42,713 nucleotides of DNA from a bacterium. GTDB lineage: Bacteria > Krumholzibacteriota > Krumholzibacteriia > LZORAL124-64-63. Under the pieces are notes generated by a model that was not told the origin of the DNA, made no database searches, and was given only the letters and a program-made list of their open reading frames with translations. The DNA lies in the NCBI GenBank assembly GCA_024223715.1, contig JAAEOA010000034.1, positions 1-42,713 on the forward strand, written 5' to 3'. Each line of letters starts with the position of its first letter. Position 1 is the first letter of the stretch. Both the position numbers and the translations under genes were made by a program. Below are positions 1 to 8,009 of the stretch, piece by piece.

Positions 1-2
1 AT

Positions 3-137
3 GAGGACATCTTTGACCGCAGGTTGTTTGTATTCCAGCATGAAATGCCTGAACAATGGCGACAGTATTACTTCAGAGAGGTTGAAACACGGGTTCTGCC
101 CAACAACAAGGGACACACCTTGAAGTATGCGGCTTGA
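3..137 (+). CDS. C-terminal end of an unknown protein (5' partial)
   Basis: The third forward frame is open from the window edge and ends at TGA 135-137, giving about 44 residues. The stretch is rich in charged and aromatic residues (an FQHEMPEQWRQYYF segment, then VETRVLPNNKGHTLKYAA at the end) and looks like real coding sequence; the other two forward frames look less natural, and one has early stops. I do not recognise the family. The next gene starts about 170 bases downstream, so the two may share a transcript, but this cannot be judged from the fragment. Confidence 0.45.
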   Translation, partial: EDIFDRRLFVFQHEMPEQWRQYYFREVETRVLPNNKGHTLKYAA

Positions 138-304
138 TGGAGGTAATAAATTGGAAAATGAAAGGGTTACATTCTCTGCGGAACAATAAAATGGATGCAT
201 TGGGCCAAAACAGTCTTGATAAGAAGGTAGAGATAGGATTGATTATCCTGAACTTCCGTATTATGATCACTTTCCGAATCACATTAATTGATGGAGAGGA
301 AATC

Positions 305-946
305 TTGTTAAAACTTAAGTTCTTCACTGTTGCTGCCTTGGTCCTGTGTGTTGTTGCTTCGGGATCTTATTCTTTTGCCGGCAATAAACCAGAAAATCAT
401 GTCATTATTGAAGCGGGATTGGCTGCCCCCTATGGCCATTTAGGTGCAGATTTCGAAAAAACCCGCTTGGGCTTGGGCGCCTCCGGAGGCTTGGAGCTTG
501 GCTTCCGTTACCGGATTCACTTATCCAATACCATATCCGTGGCCCCATATTTCCATTTTGTAAATTTTGGAGATTTTAACGGTTTTGAACCCGAAGTTGA
601 AGATTACCGCGTTGCTTCAACATCTTTACGCTACGGGGCTGAATTTATGGTCATGATGCCCGGGTCAAGAAACTCTCTGCGACCTTTTCTGGGTGCCGGA
701 GTCGGTATGTTTCGCAATCGAGTCACTGGTTTCGTCCAGGATTTTACCCAGGTTCTGGATCGCTCGGTCAATACTCTCGGATATTCCATGCGCTTTGGTG
801 TGCAATTCGTTGGCCTGGAATTCAGCGTCGTATACAATATCAATCGCTTTAATACCTGGCAATTCTATCAATCTGACTATCGCGAACGTTATAATTGGGA
901 CAACGTGGGCTTCCGTGCCGGATGGTTAATTCCGTTTGGAGATTAA
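305..946 (+). CDS. Small outer-membrane beta-barrel protein
   Basis: The protein has about 213 residues from a TTG start at 305, which follows a good ribosome site (GGAGAGGA, 293-300). The open frame runs further upstream, but that part looks non-coding. Residues 1-25 form a signal peptide (LKLKFFTVAALVLCVVASG followed by a YSFAG cleavage region). The rest alternates hydrophobic and polar residues with many aromatic and glycine positions (FLGAGVGMF, GYSMRFGVQFVGLEFSVVYN) and ends in a strand finishing in FGD, as in 8-stranded OmpA-like or porin-family barrels. Function is unknown; a structural or adhesion role in the outer membrane is likely. It could also belong to the OmpW-like group. Confidence 0.7.
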   Translation: MLKLKFFTVAALVLCVVASGSYSFAGNKPENHVIIEAGLAAPYGHLGADFEKTRLGLGASGGLELGFRYRIHLSNTISVAPYFHFVNFGDFNGFEPEVEDYRVASTSLRYGAEFMVMMPGSRNSLRPFLGAGVGMFRNRVTGFVQDFTQVLDRSVNTLGYSMRFGVQFVGLEFSVVYNINRFNTWQFYQSDYRERYNWDNVGFRAGWLIPFGD

Positions 947-1282
947 TTGACCGGAAGTCGTGCCAATATTTGCTCCATTGATACCTTGCTGGATTTTTCC
1001 TCACACGGCAAAAGTTGTTATCCTACTCACCTTTGTTAATGGAATTTTTAAACCCGGGAAGTTAAAACAGTTTTTTAGTCAGAGTATAAAAGTGGCATGT
1101 TGGGAGTTGCTGAAGCCTAATTCTTCTCTGCCATCCTGTTTCACGGCACTATAACCAAGGTCTCTAAATAGTTTCCGATTGTAGAAATCCCCAAACCCAT
1201 CCAGCGGTCCACAACAATAAAACCACCGACCACTTTTCAGCAGTCGGTGGTTCATTCAGGGGAGAGGGAAAGTAAACCGATA
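947..1282. other. Gene-free stretch, convergent
   Basis: This 336-base region lies between a plus-strand barrel gene and a minus-strand FN3 gene. I see no convincing gene in it: the one open frame of about 64 codons has neither a ribosome site nor a natural composition. Its only clear element is the hairpin at 1221-1252. Confidence 0.5.
1211..1252 (-). terminator. Rho-independent terminator of the FN3 gene
   Basis: A perfect 10-bp inverted repeat (1221-1230 with 1243-1252, 12-base loop) is followed on the minus strand by a T-rich tail (TTTTATTGTTGT). It lies 31 bases past the stop of the minus-strand FN3 gene. Confidence 0.8.
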
Positions 1283-1645
1283 TTAGAACAAAATCGGTTT
1301 ACCAGGTTGTCCCGGAGGCCCAAGTTCAGGGGTGTAGGTATCGCTGGGTTCAGAATAAGACCCTTGCCGATCCTGATCATCAACACCCGCAACTCTAATT
1401 CGATGACTGTCACCAATGGTTGCAGTCAGAGTGTACGAATTGCTTGCCGCGGTTGCTATTTGGTTCCAGGCTCCACCATTAACCGAGTGTTGCACCACAT
1501 AATGACCTACAGGTGATCCGGTTGTGGGGGCAGACCAACTGTAGTTTACAGTGACCTCGGTTTGCGCGAGGGCTGATCCACCACTGAGGGCCAGAACCAA
1601 AATGCCGCCAATTACTACCATGAGACTTTTCTGAATTCTTTTCAT
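1283..1645 (-). CDS. Secreted single fibronectin type III domain protein
   Basis: The protein has 120 residues. Residues 1-28 are a signal peptide (MKRIQKSLMVVIGGILVLAL, cleavage after ALAQ). Residues 30-110 look like one FN3 domain: NYSWSAPTTGSPVGHYVVQHS gives the early strands, then a W, then SYTLTATIGDSHRIRVAGVDDQ, the usual YT-(x)-RVxAVD pattern of late FN3 strands. The C-terminus is Pro/Gly rich. Such small FN3 proteins are exported or surface proteins of unknown binding target. It is transcribed alone, between its own terminator at 1221-1252 and the divergent MFS gene. Confidence 0.65.
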   Translation of the reverse strand: MKRIQKSLMVVIGGILVLALSGGSALAQTEVTVNYSWSAPTTGSPVGHYVVQHSVNGGAWNQIATAASNSYTLTATIGDSHRIRVAGVDDQDRQGSYSEPSDTYTPELGPPGQPGKPILF

Positions 1646-1964
1646 GAGGCTTTTCTCTCTTTACTAAAACCAGCCGTATTTGGCGCTGGGCGAATTCCAT
1701 TTATAGGATTTGCTGATCAGTTCGCTTGATAACCTTGGCAGAACAGCAACACTTAACAGACTGCAAAGCGGGTGCCACAGAATTTGCTGAATACCCAAGC
1801 TGGAAAAAGTCCAACGCAGAGTGGATATTAGATATTCCAGCGAGGAAAGCCGGTAAAAAATCACCCGGATAAAATCCCTGCAATATGCACCGGAAATTTT
1901 CCAAACGTGCATCTTGCATGGCTCCAACAGCCCTTAGGGTTGATAATGGAACTCGGTAACCAAC
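1646..1964. other. Divergent intergenic region
   Basis: This 319-base region separates the minus-strand FN3 gene from the plus-strand MFS gene and should hold both promoters. No match to the -35/-10 consensus stands out. A minus-strand open frame covers much of it but overlaps the MFS start and has no ribosome site or recognisable product, so I left it out. Confidence 0.4.
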
Positions 1965-3179
1965 TTGAAAAAAGTCAGAAACAAAACCCAAGCCCCTCTT
2001 TACCCGGAAAGTATTGCCTGGTCAGGTCTTATCGTTCTGTACCTTGGTTTGATGGCAATGGGAGCAATGTTTCACCTTATTCCGCCCATACTGACCCTGG
2101 TTATTTCCGATTTGAAATTAAACCATGGCCAGGGCGGAATGCTGATGTCCCTGTTTGCGTTGCCCGGAATAATCTTTTCTCTTCCCGGCGGCTGGATGGT
2201 TGATCGATTTGGCGCCAGGCTCATGAGTTCCCTGGGCATATTAACCATGGGCGCAGCCACTATGGCCATGGCCAGAGCCGACGGCTATACTCTCATTCTG
2301 GTGGCCCGGCTTCTGGTTGGGTGTGGTTCTGTCATTGCCGTAGTATCCATGCAACGAATGGTCACCCGCCTTTTTCAGGGCCGACCGCTGGGTTTGCCTA
2401 CCGGAGTCAGTGGAAGCGCTGTGCCCGTGGGGATCATTGTTATTTATAGCATTGCCGGGCCCATGGCTGATCAGCTGGGATGGCAAGCCGTGCCCTGGCG
2501 TGCGGGTTTGGTTTGTGTAGCGGTTTCCATTGTATTTTTTTTGGCGGGCAGAACCCTGTTCAGACCTCCGGTCCAAGGATTTCCCAATCACGAAACAAAT
2601 GCCAAAGGAACTGTTAGCGGACTGAAAATTATTTGGATTGCCGGGCTGATCTGGTTCTTTATCAACGGGGCCATGACAGCCTTTCTTACATTTGCCCCCG
2701 ATCATTTTCTGGAATTGGGCTTTGGCTCCCGGGACCGAGGTATTTTCACAAGTATACCCATGTGGTGTTCCGCATTTTTGGGCCCCATGATTGGTCTCCT
2801 GGCTGATCGAATTGGCAAAAAACCTCTGTTTATCGCTTTAGGAATGACCTTACTGACCCTTTGTCTGGCTTTGATTGCTTTTGATAAAGCCACCCCTATG
2901 GTTGTTGGGTTTGGTCTTGGAGCAGCCATGGCGCTGGTGGTAACGCCTCTGCTTTCCCTGCCCGGTGAAATTCTTCCCCCTTCCCATCATGGCCGTGGAT
3001 TTGGTATATTAAGCACCTTCGCCAATGCGGGCATTTTTGTGGTCCCGCCTTTTGCCGGTTGGGTTCGCGATAACAACGGAGGGTATTTCTGGCCTTTTAT
3101 TTTAATGGCCGCTCTGGGCTTGGCCGGGGTTGCTGTAGCGGGGATTCTTCAGCGTCAGGTTTTGCTCAGAAATCAATAA
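1965..3179 (+). CDS. MFS transporter, CynX/NimT-like
   Basis: This is a 404-residue major facilitator with about 12 membrane segments. After TM1 (GLIVLYLGLMAMGAMFHLI) and TM2 the MFS signature loop appears as GGWMVDRFGAR near residue 80, and a second copy (GLLADRIGKK) follows TM8, as expected from the duplicated six-helix fold. The arrangement and size resemble the cyanate/nitroimidazole/anion branch (2.A.1.17). The substrate cannot be told from sequence. The start is TTG 1965; the ribosome site is weak, and the nearby ATG at 1946 is in another frame. The next gene, a lipoprotein, starts 11 bases after the stop, so they probably share a transcript. Confidence 0.8.
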   Translation: MKKVRNKTQAPLYPESIAWSGLIVLYLGLMAMGAMFHLIPPILTLVISDLKLNHGQGGMLMSLFALPGIIFSLPGGWMVDRFGARLMSSLGILTMGAATMAMARADGYTLILVARLLVGCGSVIAVVSMQRMVTRLFQGRPLGLPTGVSGSAVPVGIIVIYSIAGPMADQLGWQAVPWRAGLVCVAVSIVFFLAGRTLFRPPVQGFPNHETNAKGTVSGLKIIWIAGLIWFFINGAMTAFLTFAPDHFLELGFGSRDRGIFTSIPMWCSAFLGPMIGLLADRIGKKPLFIALGMTLLTLCLALIAFDKATPMVVGFGLGAAMALVVTPLLSLPGEILPPSHHGRGFGILSTFANAGIFVVPPFAGWVRDNNGGYFWPFILMAALGLAGVAVAGILQRQVLLRNQ

Positions 3180-3190
3180 CAGGGACGACA

Positions 3191-5023
3191 ATGCGGTTTA
3201 AATTTCGGACTTTATCAATATTCTTTCTCATTTTCTTTTCCGCCTGTGGAACCCAGGATCGTTACGAGCCCACTTCCCCTTCGCCGTATCTGTCCATCAC
3301 CGAGGCATCACTGGCTGATATTGAGGCTATTCCGTTGGTGGTTAACAGCACCTCGGATTCCCGCTGTGTGATTGTCGATGATCTTACTTACATCAAATCA
3401 AACAATAGTCAGGTTTATGCTCTGACACCTGATGGTTATAAGGCCTTGCCGCCTTTGATGGATTATTTCCAGCAAATAGCCGTTGGTCCCGACTACCGTC
3501 TTTTTGTAATGAGCTACAACGAAGGAATGTTCAGCCTTCAGGATGATCAATGGGTGCTGGAAGACCGGGCTCCGGTATACAGCTCTTTGGATAAATTATT
3601 GACCGACAATGAGAATCGCTTGCTGATGTATGGGCCGGGAGCCATGGCTTTGAAGCGTCAGGAAACTGATGGCCAATGGGTTGAGCAAGTATTGCCCGAC
3701 AATATTGAACTGAGAAGTGGTTGGTGTGACTTTGGTCTGCCACCTGTATTTGTTTCTTACCGAGCTGAAGTTGTTACTGAAAGTGAAGAAGGCTGGCAAG
3801 TCAGTGAACCCCTGGCGGAGTCTTTGCTTAATAATTTGAGTAAAATTTCCGGAAATGCCTCGGGCGATCTGGCGGTTATGTTTGCCTGGGAGGATACATT
3901 TGCACTGCATCTGGACAATGAATGGGAACTCCATTTTTTGAATTCAGATCTTCGTACGCTCTTTTGGCAGGGTGAAGAATTGTATGGAGTTGATTACAAT
4001 TTACATGAACTTCACCACTGGTCCGGCAGTGAATTTCAATTCCTGCTTTCTCTGGAAGATTTTGATGTCGAGGGGGTGCCCACTGCCTTGAACCGGGGAA
4101 CAGAAACGGAATTGGTTTTTGGTAAAGGACAGTCTCTTCTGTTTGATGGGGCAATGGTGACTCGTAAATCCCCGGCCCTGGGCATCGTTGAAGGCATGAC
4201 AAGTTACCTTGGCCAAAATCACGTCGTTCTTTCTTCGGGGTCCCATTTGATTGGCGATCCGGAAACAAATATCTGGCATCATGCTGGACAGCCTTTTTTG
4301 GACAGCGACGACTTTCCCGATGGACCGGCTGTGTTGGTCGACGAGCAGGACAATCTTGTCTTTTTCAGTAAAACTGAGGCCATACGCTGGGAAGGCCCGG
4401 ACAACTACTCTTCCACAGAGCTTCCGGATAGGGTGTTTCGGGTTTTCCCACAGCAGGATGGCCGGGTTCTCCTGGTTTGTTCAGAAGGAATTGGGCTCTG
4501 GGCCCAAGGCACTTATCAGTTTATTTCGGAAAAAGATGATCCAAACTCTGATATTAAATCGTGCCAGCTGACCGATGACGGGGAAATCTGGATCAGTACC
4601 AGAGAGCACCTGAGTTTATTGGACCAGGGGGAGTCTAACATTATGCTGACTTTTCAGGGCTGGTTCTGTGAAGGCGGTGCGTGGGACTCTGAATTGGAGC
4701 AGATAATTTTTGGTGATGGCCGGTTTGTCAGTATTAGGTCTGAAAGCGTTCAATACCACACCCCGGCCTGGCAAGCTGGTGGAAGCTGGCACCCGGCAGA
4801 AATCACCGGAGCCCTTGCCGATGGCCTGGGGCATTGGCTGGCTTTGGATACAGACAAATATTCCCTGCTGCGGTTTGACGGTCAAAGCTGGCAATACCAG
4901 GAATCCAGATGGCTACAGGAGATAGGTTCAAATAACGACATACTTGATCTACGTGACGGAACTTTCCTTATCCAGTCCGGCAGCTTCAATATTTTGGTGG
5001 ATCTTCAGGGAGGCTCCCTGTGA
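3191..5023 (+). CDS. Propeller-like lipoprotein, first of a tandem pair
   Basis: The protein has 610 residues and a lipoprotein signal peptide: MRFKFRTLSIFFLIFFSAC with the lipid-anchored Cys at 19, then a Ser/Pro-rich linker. The rest is all-beta in character, with a recurring blade-like unit of about 40-50 residues that ends in D/N-x-x-W motifs (DDQWVLED, DGQWVEQV, LDNEWELHF, DGQSWQYQE). This resembles the propellers of two-component regulator sensor domains and the Kelch/WD-like lipoproteins seen in FCB genomes, but I cannot assign a named family. It is likely anchored at the outer membrane or periplasm. It overlaps the next gene by 4 bases and is probably cotranscribed with the MFS gene upstream. 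No catalytic motif is visible. Confidence 0.65.
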   Translation: MRFKFRTLSIFFLIFFSACGTQDRYEPTSPSPYLSITEASLADIEAIPLVVNSTSDSRCVIVDDLTYIKSNNSQVYALTPDGYKALPPLMDYFQQIAVGPDYRLFVMSYNEGMFSLQDDQWVLEDRAPVYSSLDKLLTDNENRLLMYGPGAMALKRQETDGQWVEQVLPDNIELRSGWCDFGLPPVFVSYRAEVVTESEEGWQVSEPLAESLLNNLSKISGNASGDLAVMFAWEDTFALHLDNEWELHFLNSDLRTLFWQGEELYGVDYNLHELHHWSGSEFQFLLSLEDFDVEGVPTALNRGTETELVFGKGQSLLFDGAMVTRKSPALGIVEGMTSYLGQNHVVLSSGSHLIGDPETNIWHHAGQPFLDSDDFPDGPAVLVDEQDNLVFFSKTEAIRWEGPDNYSSTELPDRVFRVFPQQDGRVLLVCSEGIGLWAQGTYQFISEKDDPNSDIKSCQLTDDGEIWISTREHLSLLDQGESNIMLTFQGWFCEGGAWDSELEQIIFGDGRFVSIRSESVQYHTPAWQAGGSWHPAEITGALADGLGHWLALDTDKYSLLRFDGQSWQYQESRWLQEIGSNNDILDLRDGTFLIQSGSFNILVDLQGGSL

Positions 5024-6849
5024 AAACCATTGCCGGGATTTTCATTTCCATAATTCTGATGGCATTGGCAAATGGTTGCACCGAAGGCGAAAACATACCT
5101 CTGAGTCCGCCATTTTCTGGCTGCGAAGTTCCCCTGGATCATAAATGGTACGATTTGAATAATGTTTTTGAGGGCCATCGGCCTGCAGATTGCCTCTGGC
5201 TTGACGAGAAAAATGCGGTGGTTGTTTGTACCGACGGCTTCATTCTGGAAACCGACGGGGTGGGGCAGTGGGTATCGAAAGAAACTTCGGTATCCGGAGA
5301 TTTTACAGTGGTGGTGGCCAACGAAGATCAGAACCTGGTGGCCGCCGGTCTTGATGGTGCTCTGGCTTTGCGTCTTGGCGGAACCTGGCAAGTCGATAAT
5401 TCTGTGCCGGAACAAAATTGGTATTCAGCATCAGCCGATGGGGGCACAGTTTGGTTGGCCGGCTCGGGTGGCTCGTTACTTCATGCTGTCCCGGGACAGG
5501 ACTGGTCTCTGAATCAGCACCCTGTCATTGAAAATTTGCTGTCCGTTTGTGCCTTTGAAGACTCGGTCTTTGTTGGGGGCCCGGAAGGCCAGTTGTCTGT
5601 GTTGGTCAACGACCAGTGGACCGATGTTTCCCCCCCGGCTCTGGCTGAAAAACCAATAAAATCTCTGGTAAAACTGAATGATGGACGACTGGCCGCTCTT
5701 GCGGAAAAAGTCTGGGTTCGCCAGGCCGATCAATGGGAGGTTCTGTACGATGACACTCATTCGTCATACCGAAGCCCGCATCTAAAATATCGGGATGGAA
5801 TTTTGTGGATCCAGGATAGCGATCTATTTGGTATGGAGATCCCCGGTAACGAAGAATTGTTTTATCGCTCCGATCATTCGGGAGGATCCTTGAAGGTTGG
5901 TACCCCGGGTCCCGACAAACAGGTTCTGTTGGTCACTTCTCCTGGCGGAGCCACCTGGCACCTGGGTTCCGGACTTCAAAACCGGACCATTAAAGTTGAC
6001 CCGGCTGGAGCCATAAGCCACATGCCAGCGGTCAAGCTCCACGATGGCACCGTTGTGGTGACAACCTATAACGGAATTTTTGAAGTGACTTCATCCGGGT
6101 TGCGACGAATAGAAACCCTGGCTCTCGAAACTGAGTTACTGATGGATGAATTGTTTTATATCGGTGGTCATTCTCTTTCTGATTTCTATATGACTGATCC
6201 CAGAGTTTTATACCGGGTTATTGGTGGCCAGACGGTCCTGCAGGAAGATATACCAGAGAATGGCGAATCCATTTACGGGATTGTCGTCGCTCCATCAGGA
6301 ACAGTGTATATGAATCAATACAAGAGAATACTTATCTGGGAAAATAACTCCTGGACGGAGATTTTCACCGCAGAGCCCGACAACATCAGTCGGCTGGACC
6401 TCACGGCGGGAAATACTTTGGTCTGGCAGGGGTCGTGGGATTCATATTACCTTTCTGAAAACGGGGCCATACCCGTGGGCCTGTCTTCCGGGTCTTTAAT
6501 TACCGTGGAGCGTAAGCCAGGCATTCTTGAGTATTTTTGCCGGGGTCACCAAAGGTATTATCTCTGGTGGCAAAAAGGCACCGGGGCTACAGGAGAGTCT
6601 TACCTGAACCCCCTTCCAGGCTGCGAACAAATAGGTTTTGGGGCTGCCTGCGACCACGAAGGAGGCGTTTATTTATCGACCTTGGATCATTCCATGGTCT
6701 TTAAAGTCCCCGATGATTTCAGTCACAACAATTGGGAACTTGTGGCCGGGCCCAATTTGAACCAGATTTCACAAATGGAAATGCTGGTTGATGGCACTTT
6801 GGTCGTCAAAACCAGCAGTTATTTTTTTCAGGGGTATCCGACCCGCTAA
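5020..6849 (+). CDS. Propeller-like lipoprotein, second of a tandem pair
   Basis: This 609-residue protein is nearly the same length as its upstream neighbour and looks like its diverged paralogue. It starts at GTG 5020 inside the neighbour's stop (GTGA overlap), a classic arrangement for translational coupling. The signal peptide ends in a lipobox-like LANGC with Cys20. Repeated beta units carry the same D/N-x-x-W ends (GVGQWVSKE, NDQWTDVSP, ADQWEVLYD, NNSWTEIFT), interleaved with GG-x-V-W and DGTVVVTTYNGIFEV stretches, as in multi-blade propellers. The substrate or partner is unknown. Being coupled and equal in length, the two may form a heteromeric surface or periplasmic complex, but that is inference. 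Confidence 0.65.
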   Translation: MKTIAGIFISIILMALANGCTEGENIPLSPPFSGCEVPLDHKWYDLNNVFEGHRPADCLWLDEKNAVVVCTDGFILETDGVGQWVSKETSVSGDFTVVVANEDQNLVAAGLDGALALRLGGTWQVDNSVPEQNWYSASADGGTVWLAGSGGSLLHAVPGQDWSLNQHPVIENLLSVCAFEDSVFVGGPEGQLSVLVNDQWTDVSPPALAEKPIKSLVKLNDGRLAALAEKVWVRQADQWEVLYDDTHSSYRSPHLKYRDGILWIQDSDLFGMEIPGNEELFYRSDHSGGSLKVGTPGPDKQVLLVTSPGGATWHLGSGLQNRTIKVDPAGAISHMPAVKLHDGTVVVTTYNGIFEVTSSGLRRIETLALETELLMDELFYIGGHSLSDFYMTDPRVLYRVIGGQTVLQEDIPENGESIYGIVVAPSGTVYMNQYKRILIWENNSWTEIFTAEPDNISRLDLTAGNTLVWQGSWDSYYLSENGAIPVGLSSGSLITVERKPGILEYFCRGHQRYYLWWQKGTGATGESYLNPLPGCEQIGFGAACDHEGGVYLSTLDHSMVFKVPDDFSHNNWELVAGPNLNQISQMEMLVDGTLVVKTSSYFFQGYPTR

Positions 6850-6890
6850 TTCACCCGTCAGGAAACTCAATCGATTCCAAGGAGAAAACA

Positions 6891-7430
6891 ATGAACCAGG
6901 AAGTATTGGCCCTGTGGCCCGAACTCGAGTGGATTGATGATCAGGAACTGCGTGAAGCAACGGCAAAAACCTGGGAGTTTGCCCTCGAACGCAGTCCGTT
7001 GACTGTGGACGACTTGAACACCATTCCTTTCACCCTTCTGGTACCCGACCTGAAAGTTAGCTTCATGGCTCACAAACGCTGTGTGGTGCATGTGGCCCGT
7101 GACTGCGGCAACCAGATGAACAAATTCTTCACCACCGACCTGCCTGTAGACATGGACGTATGCATTGCTGGTGCCATTCTGGCCGATGTGGGCAAGCTGT
7201 TGGAGTACGACATCAAAGATGGTAAAAGCTGCAAAAGTGAAATGGGCAAATACGTGCGCCATCCGTTCAGTGGTGTGGGGCTGGCCATGGAAGCGGGCGT
7301 ACCGCCTCAGGTTTGTCACATCATTTCCGCCCATGCAGGCGAAGGTGACATGGTAAAACGCTCCACAGAGGCTTACATTGTGCACCATGCTGACTTTATG
7401 ACTTTCCTGCCTTTTAAGAATAAGGCTTAG
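6891..7430 (+). CDS. HD-domain phosphohydrolase-like protein with altered HD motif
   Basis: The protein has 179 residues and no signal peptide, so it is cytoplasmic. Its layout is that of an HD-domain metal-dependent phosphohydrolase: an early His (H61, HKRCVVHVAR), the core motif near 97-102, H124 (VRHPFSG), H143/H148 (CHIISAHAGEG) and a late Asp (D168, VHHADFM). The core motif reads LADVGK instead of LHDVGK, so the metal-binding His of the HD pair is Ala (A98). My recollection is that relatives with LADVGK exist, which would make this a family trait and not damage. A ribosome site (AAGGAGA) precedes ATG 6891. The substrate is unknown, possibly a nucleotide. A terminator follows. Confidence 0.65.
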   Translation: MNQEVLALWPELEWIDDQELREATAKTWEFALERSPLTVDDLNTIPFTLLVPDLKVSFMAHKRCVVHVARDCGNQMNKFFTTDLPVDMDVCIAGAILADVGKLLEYDIKDGKSCKSEMGKYVRHPFSGVGLAMEAGVPPQVCHIISAHAGEGDMVKRSTEAYIVHHADFMTFLPFKNKA

Positions 7431-7458
7431 AGAAAGTTAGTCCAGACTAAGAAAGTTG

Positions 7459-7504
7459 TTGCCATGGCGCTGAAAAAATAGTTGGCGTCATGGCAATTCT
7501 TTTA
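7459..7504 (+). terminator. Terminator of the HD-domain gene
   Basis: A 12-bp stem with one G-U pair (7459-7470 with 7485-7496) encloses an A-rich loop and is followed by a T-rich tail (TTCTTTTAT). Confidence 0.7.
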
Positions 7505-7588
7505 TATCTAAGATCTGTGACAACAGTCTTCATCTGGGTTCCGATATGCCGGATTCAGTGGAGTGAACCTAAACTAGAGGAGTATCCA

Positions 7589-7819
7589 ATGGCCGATGCA
7601 GATAGCAAAGTCGAAGGAAATGCCGACGGAGAATTTTACGTAGATACCGAATGCATCGATTGTGACCTGTGCCGTCAAACCGCACCCGATAACTTTGACC
7701 GCAACGAAGATGAAGGTTACAGCTTTGTTTGCAAACAACCTGCCAACGAAGAAGAAGAAGAAGCCATACGCGAGGCCATTGAAGAATGCCCCGTAGACGC
7801 CATCGGCGACGACGGATAA
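7589..7819 (+). CDS. Single-cluster [4Fe-4S] ferredoxin
   Basis: The protein has 76 residues and is strongly acidic. The cluster ligands are CIDCDLC (C-x2-C-x2-C) in the first half and a distal Cys in ECPVDAI, the usual C-P signature that holds the fourth iron. Only one set of four Cys exists, so it binds a single cubane cluster like the Pyrococcus/Thermotoga/Desulfovibrio type, not two. The stretch between carries a run of Glu (NEEEEEAIREAIEE). The start at ATG 7589 follows AGAGGAG; the open frame extends upstream but the longer version lacks a ribosome site. It is a soluble low-potential electron carrier, and its partner enzyme is not in this window. It is monocistronic and ends at its own terminator. 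Confidence 0.88.
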   Translation: MADADSKVEGNADGEFYVDTECIDCDLCRQTAPDNFDRNEDEGYSFVCKQPANEEEEEAIREAIEECPVDAIGDDG

Positions 7820-7852
7820 TTCCTCTTCGTTTTGGGATTTGTAAAATATGAG

Positions 7853-7884
7853 CCCGGCTTTCCTGCGGAAAGCCGGGTTTTTTT
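7853..7884 (+). terminator. Terminator of the ferredoxin gene
   Basis: A perfect 11-bp GC-rich stem (7853-7863 with 7867-7877), a 3-base loop and a run of seven T residues make a textbook rho-independent terminator. Confidence 0.92.
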
Positions 7885-8009
7885 GTAGGTTGAGGGAACA
7901 AAATATTGAAGTTGGAGTTGCATGAGTTTGACGCAATCCATCCCTCGATTTTTTATCAGGATGTCATGGGACTCCTGTGGATGAATATACCCCTGAAAGG
8001 AAATTTAAT

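Noticed and set aside
960..1154. Forward open frame of 64 codons after the barrel gene
   Set aside because: No ribosome site, unnatural composition, and it lies in a convergent gap.
1701..1991. Minus-strand open frame of 96 codons
   Set aside because: It overlaps the MFS start, has no ribosome site, and shows no family features; the gap is more likely a divergent promoter region.
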